From the NCBI GenBank assembly GCA_017645905.1, contig JAGCNO010000110.1, forward strand, positions 1-64,000: 64,000 nucleotides of DNA, written 5' to 3'. Position numbers and translations under genes: made by a program. Origin of the DNA: Prevotella sp. (GTDB lineage Bacteria > Bacteroidota > Bacteroidia > Bacteroidales > Bacteroidaceae). This document shows positions 1 to 6,591 of this stretch, one piece after another. Below the pieces are notes generated by a model, which made no database searches, was not told the DNA's origin, and saw nothing but the letters and a program-made list of their open reading frames with translations. The stretch's first letter is position 1. Every line of letters begins with the position of its first letter.

Positions 1-1074
1 CTGCTTGTAGAACACGTCGAGTATCTCTGCCAGATGGCCGAAACCTTTCTTCCTGGAATACTCACCCAGACGGAGGGCACGAATCATGCGAACCCACATG
101 CCCCGCTTGGGGTTCATGTTCTCGGCAGCCTGCTGGGCAGTCATCGGAAGGGCATTCATCCACAGGGCGACGCGCAGACACGCCTTACGGTTGTACTTCA
201 GCATCAGTTTCTCCTTCATGTTCTTGGCGGCATCAGCGCCCCTGTCGAGGGGTCCCCACATGTGGTAGTAGAGTTTCTGGGCATGGGCCACGAGCGTCTT
301 AGGCTCTATGATCTGCACATAGCCGGTTTTTTCGTACCAGAGGAAGCGGAGCACGTCGGCAGGAGTCTTCAGCAGCTTCGATGCCTCCTCGGTTTTTTCA
401 ATCTTTTCCACCAGCGTCTTGACGACGAACATGGCGGTCTCCTTCATCGTGATGTCTACGTTATCAGGCAGCGGGAATACCCGGAGCAGCTGCTCCAGGG
501 AGTCCTTCTGTGTAGCGTCGAGTGGCGTAGCCGACGACAGGAGGGATTCAAACACACGCTTCATGTCCTCGACGGTGAACAGTCGCAGTTCCTTCAGCTT
601 GCTGCCCTGACCCTTATAGACAAAGTCGGCCGTCTCGAACGGCGTACCGCAGAAGGGGCAGCCGTTGTATCTTTCCAGGGGGAAGGTCCCTTCAGGAATC
701 AGGTGTCCGCAGGGCAAGGTGGTGCCTTTGAAGCCAGCCTCTTTGCCGAAGATATTTGCAATCCAGGTGATGAGGTGGTCGGCAAAGGTCTCGCCCGTTG
801 GCACGTCCCATCCCTTGACGAGCGATGCCCAGTTCAGCTTCATGCCCATCACCTCGTTGATGCACTCGGTGATTTCTGCCAGTCGGTCGACAGGGAGGGC
901 GTTCAGCGCATGGAGCAGTTCTTCAGAGACGCAGAAACCGTTCTCCTTCAGCCTGGCGACGAACGCCATCACCGGCGCTGATGCCTCAGAACTCATGTTG
1001 ATGTCCTCGCGGTCGATGTCGAGGAACGCTGCCCGGTAGCGTAGCGCTACGTTTGTCAAAGTCTTGTTGTCCAT
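1..1074 (-). CDS. Large RING-like zinc-finger protein, C-terminal part outside the window
   Basis: The reverse strand is open for 358 codons from an ATG and runs off the left edge, so only the N-terminal part is present. Residues 122-142 hold a Cys-x-His ... Cys-x2-Cys cluster (LPCGHLIPEG ... CPFCGTPFE) that looks like half a RING finger or zinc ribbon. The rest is mainly helical, with no signal peptide or membrane segment, so it is probably cytoplasmic. The arrangement recalls bacterial RING-domain proteins of the MXAN_6230/SCO0854 type, which are much longer than the part seen here; this is recognition by eye, not a search. A consensus promoter lies about 185 bp upstream, so the gene has its own long leader. 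Function unknown. Confidence 0.6.
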   Translation of the reverse strand, partial: MDNKTLTNVALRYRAAFLDIDREDINMSSEASAPVMAFVARLKENGFCVSEELLHALNALPVDRLAEITECINEVMGMKLNWASLVKGWDVPTGETFADHLITWIANIFGKEAGFKGTTLPCGHLIPEGTFPLERYNGCPFCGTPFETADFVYKGQGSKLKELRLFTVEDMKRVFESLLSSATPLDATQKDSLEQLLRVFPLPDNVDITMKETAMFVVKTLVEKIEKTEEASKLLKTPADVLRFLWYEKTGYVQIIEPKTLVAHAQKLYYHMWGPLDRGADAAKNMKEKLMLKYNRKACLRVALWMNALPMTAQQAAENMNPKRGMWVRMIRALRLGEYSRKKGFGHLAEILDVFYKQ

Positions 1075-1260
1075 AACAACTTTAATTAAAAGGTAATTGG
1101 CTGACTGATTTCTATTACAGATGTGGTGGAGTAAGTCAGCCTTGACCTTGTTAATAAATAAAGAGAGGTAATTGAGCAGCTGTCACATGGTTTTTTGCAA
1201 AACCTCAAATGGAAGTAAGCTGTCCTTGACCTCTCTTATTCGTTCGTTTTATTCTGGCTG

Positions 1261-1291
1261 CAAAGGTAATATTTTTTTCTCAAAAAGCAAA
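1261..1291 (-). promoter_or_regulatory. Bacteroidota-type promoter for the RING-like gene
   Basis: On the reverse strand TTTG (1288-1291) is followed after 19 bp by TACCTTTG (1261-1268), matching the Bacteroidota sigma-ABfr consensus TTTG-N19-21-TAnnTTTG. The predicted start of transcription leaves a leader of about 180 nt before the ATG. The leader carries two copies of a CAGC/TGTCCTTGACCT-like stretch but no clear riboswitch. Confidence 0.65.
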
Positions 1292-1353
1292 GGAAAAATA
1301 AGAAAAAAGTGGAAATAAACTCTACTCGCTTGTGTTAGTGGCCGTTATCCTCC

Positions 1354-2448
1354 CTAATCTATCTCTAACCATCCGTCCTTGTTAGGCTCATGTGCACCAG
1401 GGAGGAGATATTCCTTATGGTCCTTGATTTGGATGATGTGCTTCCAACAGCGGGGAATGCAGAAGGCACCGGTGGTCTCATCAAGGACAAGGATGTAGAA
1501 ATGTCCGTCGCACGACTTCTGGGCGTATAAGAGCTGATGCTTGACAGTTTTGTTGATGCTGAATGTTTCGGGGCTGCTCTTGCCTACGACCAGCTCGTGG
1601 TCGCTCATGACGATGAAGAATTGCTGGTTGGGGTTCAGGCCCAGGTAGTCGTTGCTGACGCAGAGCCGCAATCCCTGCTCGACGCCATCGGCCGAGGCCT
1701 CGGGAACCACATAGAGACGGCCCGTCGTCTTGCCGCTGAGCGTACATTCCTCGTCGATCATGGATTCTCCGACAAGTGAGGGATTTCCTCTCCAGTCTTC
1801 CTTGGTCACTTCGTATGAGGTGTCATACACCTTCACACTGTCAACATTCTCCATCATCCGCTTGATGAAGTCGTTGAGCGGGCGCATGTTGAAAGGCTCC
1901 TCGCGTCCTTTCTCCTCCCGGATGATGTGTTGCATCTGCCATTCGGAATAGCGTTTGGTGCCCTTCACCCGCAGAGTTGCTGCCCGAGCCGCCTTATAGC
2001 CAACGGAATAATAATTGTCTGTGTCTTCCAGTTCGATGCGTTCCCCGTCCATCCCGTCGAGAGCCAACGCATAGAGCACGGTGTCTTTGTCCAGCACGTG
2101 GCTCTCCTTGTGATGGCACTGGCGGGCGAAGGTGCATCCCCAGCGGAAAGCGCGGAGACAGGAATCCTGAATATCGGCCTCATTCAATTGCAGTTGCAAC
2201 CGATCTTTAGGTAAGTCTTTATATTCTTTTGACTTAAGCGCCTCGGGTGTTGTAAACCAGCCATAATACTCTATGTTTGTTTTCAGGACAGCGCCGCCCT
2301 CATATCTTATGCGTTTATGAGTTTGGTCGTAGCCTTTGCTGTCTAAATAGGAAACCAGATTCTCTATGGGGTCTGACGAACTTGTGTTCTCTGAGGCACA
2401 AGCGCCTAACAGTGTACTCGCTACCAAAAGGAATAATGTTTTTTTCAT
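1354..2448 (-). CDS. Lipoprotein of unknown function
   Basis: A 364-residue protein with a lipoprotein signal peptide: MKK, a hydrophobic core and the lipobox LLGAC, which puts the lipid-modified Cys at about residue 17. The mature part is polar, rich in charged residues and Tyr, and has no domain I recognise. It is the third gene of a probable operon after the sigma factor and the anti-sigma-like gene on the same strand, with a 56-bp gap, so it may be a target or sensor of that regulatory pair. That role is inferred from position only. The gene is complete and ends about 280 bp before the start of the RING-like gene. Confidence 0.75.
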   Translation of the reverse strand: MKKTLFLLVASTLLGACASENTSSSDPIENLVSYLDSKGYDQTHKRIRYEGGAVLKTNIEYYGWFTTPEALKSKEYKDLPKDRLQLQLNEADIQDSCLRAFRWGCTFARQCHHKESHVLDKDTVLYALALDGMDGERIELEDTDNYYSVGYKAARAATLRVKGTKRYSEWQMQHIIREEKGREEPFNMRPLNDFIKRMMENVDSVKVYDTSYEVTKEDWRGNPSLVGESMIDEECTLSGKTTGRLYVVPEASADGVEQGLRLCVSNDYLGLNPNQQFFIVMSDHELVVGKSSPETFSINKTVKHQLLYAQKSCDGHFYILVLDETTGAFCIPRCWKHIIQIKDHKEYLLPGAHEPNKDGWLEID

Positions 2449-2504
2449 TGTTACTGTTTTTGATGATGATTGTTTATGAATAGCAAGACGTCTTTTCTTC
2501 CTGT

Positions 2505-2921
2505 TTATAACTGTGCAATGGCGTTCTCCAACTGCCGGCCGCTACGCTCTATCTCGTCGACAATTTCTTCGTAGGAGGCAAAGTCGGAATGTGTGTGATA
2601 GTATTCAGGCAGACGGGACTCGTAACTGGAGGTCACGGGCGATGAGACGGGTTCCTTCATGACGAACACCGCTGCGATTATTGCTGCCGCTATGCCAGCA
2701 GCCCAGGGGAGGATGCGGCGGTAGAGCTGAATGATGGACTGACCATTGACGATTGACGATTGACGATTGACCATTAGCTGCGCATCGGAAGAATGGTCAA
2801 TGTTCAATGGTGAATGGTCAATGGCATCCATCTGTGCCCTCAGCTTGTCCATGAACGCGTCGTCGTCGGCAATCTCCGGACGATAGGCGTGGAATATGTC
2901 TCGTAGTTCCTGGTCTTTCAT
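2505..2921 (-). CDS. Anti-sigma-factor-like membrane protein
   Basis: A 138-residue protein with a cytoplasmic N-terminal part (MKDQELRDIFHAYRPEIADDDAFMDKL), one membrane segment at about residues 70-88 (PWAAGIAAAIIAAVFVM) and a short extracytoplasmic tail. This layout, and its place 7 bp downstream of an ECF sigma gene, fit an anti-sigma factor that holds the sigma at the membrane. I see no zinc-binding H-x3-C-x2-C motif. Residues about 37-60 (NIDHSSDAQLMVNRQSSIVNG) are encoded by degenerate heptamer repeats (GATTGAC / CAATGGT), which look inserted into the linker before the membrane helix. The function is inferred from context and topology. Confidence 0.65.
   Translation of the reverse strand: MKDQELRDIFHAYRPEIADDDAFMDKLRAQMDAIDHSPLNIDHSSDAQLMVNRQSSIVNGQSIIQLYRRILPWAAGIAAAIIAAVFVMKEPVSSPVTSSYESRLPEYYHTHSDFASYEEIVDEIERSGRQLENAIAQL
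2734..2822. repeat. Heptamer repeat tract inside the anti-sigma gene
   Basis: Tandem GATTGAC units (three near-perfect), then a spacer, then CAATGGT/GAATGGT units, all with a 7-bp period. The tract is read in frame as a polar linker. It belongs to the heptamer class found at many other places in this window. Confidence 0.7.
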
Positions 2922-2928
2922 ATCTGTC

Positions 2929-3414
2929 TTATTTGCTTAATTTTGTTCTCAGATGTTCTCGGCCTCGTGAAAGATATGCCTTCACCGTGCCCTCGGCTAT
3001 ATTCATAATAGCGGCAACTTCCTTAATCGGCCTGTCCTCCATATAGAAGAGGAGCACAGCCGTTCGTTCGCTGACGTTCAGTCCCTCGATGGCGCAATAC
3101 AGCTCCTGGTAGGCAAAGCTGTCGTTGGAACGTGAATCGTCAGCCACCTCATGCACCTTGTTGATGTCTATGGCAATGCCGTGTGAGGTCTGTTTCCGCT
3201 GATGGTCTGTCAGACTGTTACAGGCAATCCGGTAGAGCCAGGGTGAGAATCCCGCTTCGTCCTCGAAATGGCTTGACGCCATGTAGGCCTTCATCAGTGC
3301 CTCCTGTGCCACATCGTCAGCTTCATCCTTGTTCCCGCTGCAAGCCGCCAATAGGAAGCGACGCAGGCTGGGGAGCTCTTTGCGGACGAGACGGGTAAAT
3401 ACTTCTCTGGTCAT
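2929..3414 (-). CDS. ECF (sigma-70 family) RNA polymerase sigma factor
   Basis: About 161 residues from the chosen start (MTREVFTRLVRKELPSLRRF); another in-frame ATG lies 51 bp upstream (3465). The region 2 core is visible (DEADDVAQEALMKAYMASSHF, then SPWLYRIACNSLTDHQRK) and so is region 4 (LNVSERTAVLLFYMEDRPIKEVAAIM, EGTVKAYLSRGREHL), the usual ECF helix-turn-helix that reads the -35 element. Length and order are typical of Bacteroidota ECF factors. The next gene downstream is the anti-sigma-like membrane protein, followed by a lipoprotein, so this is probably an envelope-signal regulator. The shorter start is preferred because it gives the family's normal N-terminus. Confidence 0.88.
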   Translation of the reverse strand: MTREVFTRLVRKELPSLRRFLLAACSGNKDEADDVAQEALMKAYMASSHFEDEAGFSPWLYRIACNSLTDHQRKQTSHGIAIDINKVHEVADDSRSNDSFAYQELYCAIEGLNVSERTAVLLFYMEDRPIKEVAAIMNIAEGTVKAYLSRGREHLRTKLSK

Positions 3415-3518
3415 CTGATACTTTCTGGTACTTCTTTCTGCTATATAAACGTATGAGCACGCCAAAAGGTTGTGCTGGGGAAGAAAAAAACGTCCGATTC
3501 CTTCACTCCTGCTTTTTT

Positions 3519-3557
3519 CTTGGGCCGTTAGCCTCTCATAGATAAAGCCGTTCTTTC
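3519..3557. repeat. Remnant of a 22-bp repeat array
   Basis: One good unit GATAAAGCCGTTCTTTC at 3541-3557, with a degraded unit exactly 22 bp before it (3519). It is the same core as the larger arrays at 6.4, 14.9, 20.4, 28.7, 46.7 and 54.1 kb. It lies just upstream of the sigma-factor gene. Confidence 0.6.
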
Positions 3558-3598
3558 TAATAGCCTGTATTATTCATACCGCATTCGCGGTGCTTTGG

Positions 3599-3660
3599 AA
3601 AACCAAATAAAATAAAAAAGAACCTGAAAAAACCGGTATTATTTGGTTCTTGCAGGTTTT
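3599..3660. repeat. AT-rich inverted repeat between the sigma gene and the integrase remnant
   Basis: AACCAAATAA (about 3600-3609) is matched by TTATTTGGTT (about 3639-3648), and AACCTG by CAGGTT further inside and outside. It could be a terminator for the truncated integrase or an end-like structure of the former element. I see no target-site duplication. Confidence 0.4.
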
Positions 3661-3687
3661 ATTGTTTACACCTCAAGACTACGCGTA

Positions 3688-3712
3688 TCCACTCCTCCTC
3701 AGAAGGGAGTGG
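3688..3712. repeat. GC-rich palindrome at the broken end of the integrase gene
   Basis: CCACTCC ... GGGAGTGG forms an imperfect hairpin just where the integrase reading frame is diverted to a stop. It resembles the GC-rich palindromes in the two glycosyltransferase genes and near 46.7 and 53.9 kb. Confidence 0.45.
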
Positions 3713-4115
3713 CTACGTCGTTTAGTGAGTAAGCATAGCTGTTGCCCACCTTGCCGTTTTCTCTTAGTTGCTGAATGTGTAAAGATAGAAAGTCCTCAAC
3801 TGTCACATGTTTGTTGTTGGTACTTGTGTCTGTCAGTATCGCTGAAGCCGTGTAGTCCTCATTCTTTAGCTCCATATCAAGCTGAATGGTCTGGTACTTC
3901 TGCAAGGCATTCGTAATGATGCTAAGAATATGTGTTCTGTTAGGACAGTTGTTCTTGGGTTTGTCCCGTTCAAAATCCCAGTATTTGGGATTGAGGGAGA
4001 TTCCTAACGATTTCAAACTTCGCTTCCCGTCTTTTGTGATTTTCACCATTAGGGGAGCTTCGCCATTACTCAAAATCTTGCTTCTGTAGCACGTTACCGA
4101 CATTTTAGCGTTCAT
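3699..4115 (-). pseudogene. Truncated tyrosine recombinase/integrase (N-terminal part only)
   Basis: A 138-codon frame with the Bacteroidota integrase N-terminus: an arm-type DNA-binding domain (SKILSNGEAPLMVKITKDGK, then LGISLNPKYWDFERDKPKNN) and the start of the SAM-like core-binding domain (VTVEDFLSLHIQQLRENGKVGNS). Full proteins are about 370-420 residues; the whole catalytic domain with the R-H-R-Y residues is missing. The frame ends at a GC-rich palindrome (YSLNDVATPF, stop). The gene starts 124 bp from the 3' end of a tRNA-Pro gene, where integrative elements commonly insert. I read it as the scar of an excised or decayed element, unlikely to be active. Confidence 0.75.
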
Positions 4116-4189
4116 AAATAGGTGACGGTTTTAGTGACGGATTCCGTCACGTTTTCCGTCACTCGGCGACATTGAGCTGATTTTTGGAA

Positions 4190-4228
4190 CAAAAAAAAGA
4201 AGCCTCTAATCATTTGATTATCAGCTTC
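4190..4228 (-). terminator. Intrinsic terminator downstream of tRNA-Pro
   Basis: On the reverse strand GAAGC-TGA-TAATCA pairs with TGATTA-GAG-GCTTC and is followed by a run of eight T. It lies about 11 nt after the tRNA 3' end, the right place to end the tRNA transcript. The tRNA 3' flank would also be the attachment region of the lost element. Confidence 0.7.
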
Positions 4229-4238
4229 TTTTCGGTTG

Positions 4239-4311
4239 TCGGGGCTACTGGACTCGAACCAGCGACCTCGCGCCCCCCAGACGTGTGCGCTACCAACTGC
4301 GCTAAGCCCCG
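4239..4311 (-). tRNA. tRNA-Pro (anticodon GGG)
   Basis: A full cloverleaf can be folded on the reverse strand: acceptor stem CGGGGCT with AGCCCCG, D arm GCGC-AGTTGGTA-GCGC, anticodon loop CTGGGGG (anticodon GGG, decoding CCC), T arm GCTGG-TTCGAGT-CCAGT, discriminator A. The 5' C1 fits tRNA-Pro. CCA is not encoded. One A-C mismatch lies in the anticodon stem. A promoter lies about 40 bp upstream and a terminator directly downstream, so it is a single-gene unit. Confidence 0.93.
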
Positions 4312-4351
4312 AACCTGTGTGCAAAAGACAGCATTTCTGTTTTTGCGGGTG

Positions 4352-4383
4352 CAAAGGTACGACGTTTTTCTGAAACGGCCAAA
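4352..4383 (-). promoter_or_regulatory. Promoter of the tRNA-Pro gene
   Basis: On the reverse strand TTTG (4380-4383), 20 bp, then TACCTTTG (4352-4359), an exact fit to the Bacteroidota consensus. Confidence 0.75.
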
Positions 4384-4439
4384 TTTTTAACGTCTTTTTT
4401 TTCTTACGAAGGAAAAAACGGTGGAATTTGACCTGCATT

Positions 4440-5456
4440 TCAGAAAGAAACGAGGATGCGGAACACTTTTCCGGGGTTCTCGGCCCACTGCTGCATGGCC
4501 TCGGCGGCCTTCTCGGGTGTTGCCTCAAGGCTGATGAGCCGGTCTACGGGGCAGGTCTTGCGCTCCATGTAGCGAATGACGGCACGGAAGTCAGACGGCT
4601 GGGCGTTGCGGGAGCCACGTATGTCGAGCTCTTTCTGCACGAAGAGCTTTGTCTGGAACGACACTTCGGTCTTGGCATAGCCGATGCAGACGACGCGGCC
4701 GGTGAAGGCCACCTCGTCGACGGCCATCTGATAGGTCGGGGCGCTGCCTACGGCCTCGATGACCACGTCGGGGCCGAAGCCGCCGGTCATCTCCTGCAGA
4801 AGGGCGTGAACGTCCTCGGTGCGGGAGTTCACGGTGTAGGTAGCTCCCATCTGTCGTGCCAGTGCGAGCTTCTCGTCGTCGATGTCGGCGGCTATGACGG
4901 TGGCTCCTCGCAGCGAGGCGCGGACTATGGCTCCCATGCCCACCATGCCGCATCCGATGACCATCACCACGTCGATGTCGGTGACCTGAGCACGGCTGAC
5001 GGCGTGGAAGCCTACGCTCATCGGCTCTACGAGGGCACACTCACGGGGAGTGAGCTGGCTGGCCGGGATGACCTTCTCCCAAGGCAGGCAGAGGGTCTCG
5101 CGCATGGCGCCCCAGCGCTGTACGCCGAGGGTCTCGTTGTGCTGACAGGCGTTCACGCGGCCGTTGCGGCAGGAGGCACACTTGCCACAGTTGGTGTAGG
5201 GATTGACGGTGACGACCATGCCGGGCTTCAGGCCTTCGGGCACTCCCTCGCCAACACGTTCGATGACGGCGCCTACCTCATGGCCAGGCACCACGGGCAT
5301 CTTCACCATAGGGTTACGACCCAGGTAGGTACTCAGGTCGCTGCCACAGAAACCTACATACTTCATGCTAAGGAGCACCTCACCGGCACGGGGTTCTTCC
5401 GTGACGATGTCTACCAAGTCCATTTGCCTTTCGGCAACTATTCTTACTGCTTTCAT
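4440..5456 (-). CDS. Zinc-dependent medium-chain alcohol/polyol dehydrogenase (LgoD-like)
   Basis: A 338-residue cytoplasmic protein of the sorbitol/threonine dehydrogenase family. Catalytic zinc ligands are C37 (VGFCGSD) and H59-E60 (PGHE); the structural zinc is held by C90, C93, C96 and C104 (CGKCASCRNGRVNAC). The Rossmann nucleotide site GCGMVGMG and the following D-rich strand (VIAADID) suggest NAD. The C-terminal GSRNAQPSDFRAVIRYM closely matches what I recall of E. coli L-galactonate 5-dehydrogenase LgoD, so a hexonate or polyol substrate is likely, though it cannot be fixed from sequence. It reads away from the barrel-protein gene 38 bp upstream on the same strand, with which it may be co-transcribed. 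Confidence 0.85.
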   Translation of the reverse strand: MKAVRIVAERQMDLVDIVTEEPRAGEVLLSMKYVGFCGSDLSTYLGRNPMVKMPVVPGHEVGAVIERVGEGVPEGLKPGMVVTVNPYTNCGKCASCRNGRVNACQHNETLGVQRWGAMRETLCLPWEKVIPASQLTPRECALVEPMSVGFHAVSRAQVTDIDVVMVIGCGMVGMGAIVRASLRGATVIAADIDDEKLALARQMGATYTVNSRTEDVHALLQEMTGGFGPDVVIEAVGSAPTYQMAVDEVAFTGRVVCIGYAKTEVSFQTKLFVQKELDIRGSRNAQPSDFRAVIRYMERKTCPVDRLISLEATPEKAAEAMQQWAENPGKVFRILVSF

Positions 5457-5494
5457 GAAAAAAATGAAAGAATGAAAAAATGAAAGAATGGAAA

Positions 5495-6217
5495 TTACTT
5501 CGTGAGATTCAGTCGGTAGCCCACGGTGAACTGAACGACGCGGTTCTTTTCTTCAATAAGTCCGCTTGAAGAAGATATCTTAGTCAGACCGTGATTGTAA
5601 CGCAGGTCGAACTGCCACTTCTCCTTCAGGATATAGGACACACCGATGGGTATGCTCAAGTCGAAAACCATCGGCGAACTGCCCAAGGAGTGCTTGGGGT
5701 TTTCAGCAAAAGTGTCGTCGTAGGGCCACTCTTGCCTGCCACTCTTGTAGAACAGGCAACCGACTTGAGCTCCCAAACGCAGTGCCAGCCCCTTGGCAAC
5801 GTAGTAATTGGCGGTGACGGGCACATTGATGTAGTGATGGCGCTGAGTGCTGATAGTAGCATCAATCATGTTGCTGACGTTTCCGGCGTTCATTGCGGCA
5901 CGGTAACTGGCCAGGTCGTCATACTTGCGTCCCTGCATGGAATAGAGTACTGCTGCGCTCAGTGACAACTTTTCTTTAAGCCCATATTCGAGTTCCAGTC
6001 CGCCTACCGGTCCGATGAGTCCATACACATCGGGCTTGTCTATGGCTCCTTTGCCCACCCAGGACGACAGGCTCGTTGTAGAATAATTAACACCCACCTT
6101 CGGGATGAGCGTCACCGGGTGGTCACTTTTGTTGCTTTTATTGCTTTTGTCTGCTCCCTGTGCCCAAGCCAAGGTCGTGGCGGCGAGCAGCATCATCGTA
6201 AAGAATACTTTTCTCAT
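5495..6217 (-). CDS. Outer-membrane beta-barrel protein (porin-like, PorT/OmpX-type)
   Basis: A 240-residue protein with a clear signal peptide (MRKVFFTMMLLAATTLAWAQG). The mature part has the alternating strands of a small eight-strand barrel (GGLELEYGLKEKLSLSAAVLYSMQGRKY, KGLALRLGAQVGCLFY, WQFDLRYNHGLTKI) and ends in VQFTVGYRLNLTK, a usual barrel end. Just after cleavage is SNKSNKSD, encoded by a short repeat. Probable outer-membrane location; ligand unknown. A strong promoter lies 43 bp upstream. Confidence 0.8.
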   Translation of the reverse strand: MRKVFFTMMLLAATTLAWAQGADKSNKSNKSDHPVTLIPKVGVNYSTTSLSSWVGKGAIDKPDVYGLIGPVGGLELEYGLKEKLSLSAAVLYSMQGRKYDDLASYRAAMNAGNVSNMIDATISTQRHHYINVPVTANYYVAKGLALRLGAQVGCLFYKSGRQEWPYDDTFAENPKHSLGSSPMVFDLSIPIGVSYILKEKWQFDLRYNHGLTKISSSSGLIEEKNRVVQFTVGYRLNLTK

Positions 6218-6259
6218 AATACTCTGTTAATAAAATAATGTGTCGTTGATTTCGATTTG

Positions 6260-6291
6260 CAAAGGTAAGGCAAAAAAGGGAAACGGCCAAA
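6260..6291 (-). promoter_or_regulatory. Promoter of the barrel-protein gene
   Basis: On the reverse strand TTTG (6288-6291), 20 bp, then TACCTTTG (6260-6267). This divergent intergenic stretch (6218-6591) also holds a forward -7 element and the 22-bp array; I see no other gene in it. Confidence 0.7.
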
Positions 6292-6362
6292 GTTTTTGGG
6301 CATGATTTTTCGATATAACAATATTTAAGGCCGCAGACCGCGCCTGTTTAAAGGAAAATGCG

Positions 6363-6370
6363 TACCTTTG
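6363..6370 (+). promoter_or_regulatory. Probable -7 element for the alpha-galactosidase gene
   Basis: TACCTTTG matches the -7 consensus exactly; no good TTTG is found 19-21 bp upstream. If used, transcription starts near 6377, and the whole 22-bp repeat array lies in a leader of about 215 nt. Confidence 0.45.
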
Positions 6371-6442
6371 CCAGCGGTAAAACCACTCACCCCAGAAGGC
6401 CTTCAGAAGGGAGATGCAGCCTTTGAGCCGTTCAAGCTACGA

Positions 6443-6525
6443 GAAAAAGCCGTTCTTTCGATGGGAATAAGCCGTTCTTTCGATGGGAAAAAGCCGTTCT
6501 TTCAATGGGAAAAAGCCGTTCTTTC
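6443..6525. repeat. 22-bp repeat array 1, four units
   Basis: Units start at 6443, 6465, 6487 and 6509, exactly 22 bp apart. The core is GAAAAAGCCGTTCTTTC (one unit GAATAAG...), separated by GATGG, GATGG and AATGG. All units have the same orientation. The array is probably in the 5' leader of the GH27 gene and contains in-frame ATG codons (ATGGGAAAAAGCC) that can be mistaken for the gene start. Confidence 0.9.
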
Positions 6526-6591
6526 TCCGAGCCCCTAAAAAGGCCTGTTTGGGACAAACCGTACATGACGATTCTTTTAACCTATTTAAAT

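Noticed and set aside
34..981. A 315-codon forward frame at the left end
   Set aside because: It lies opposite the RING-like reading frame, which has the Cys/His cluster, an ATG with a consensus promoter upstream and no stop; the forward frame has no family features.
3466..3700. A second att site (copy of the tRNA-Pro 3' end) near the integrase remnant
   Set aside because: I compared by eye and found no repeat of the tRNA end; a copy could lie outside the window.
4112..4528. A 138-codon reverse frame across the tRNA
   Set aside because: It covers the tRNA gene, its promoter and the start of the dehydrogenase 3' region; composition is noncoding.
4428..5483. A 351-codon forward frame opposite the dehydrogenase
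   Set aside because: A shadow of the reverse-strand dehydrogenase, which has all zinc ligands and the Rossmann motif.
6505..6591. N-terminal extension of the GH27 protein starting in the repeat array
   Set aside because: It would place about 29 polar residues before a standard signal peptide; the ATG at 6592 gives the normal secreted form.
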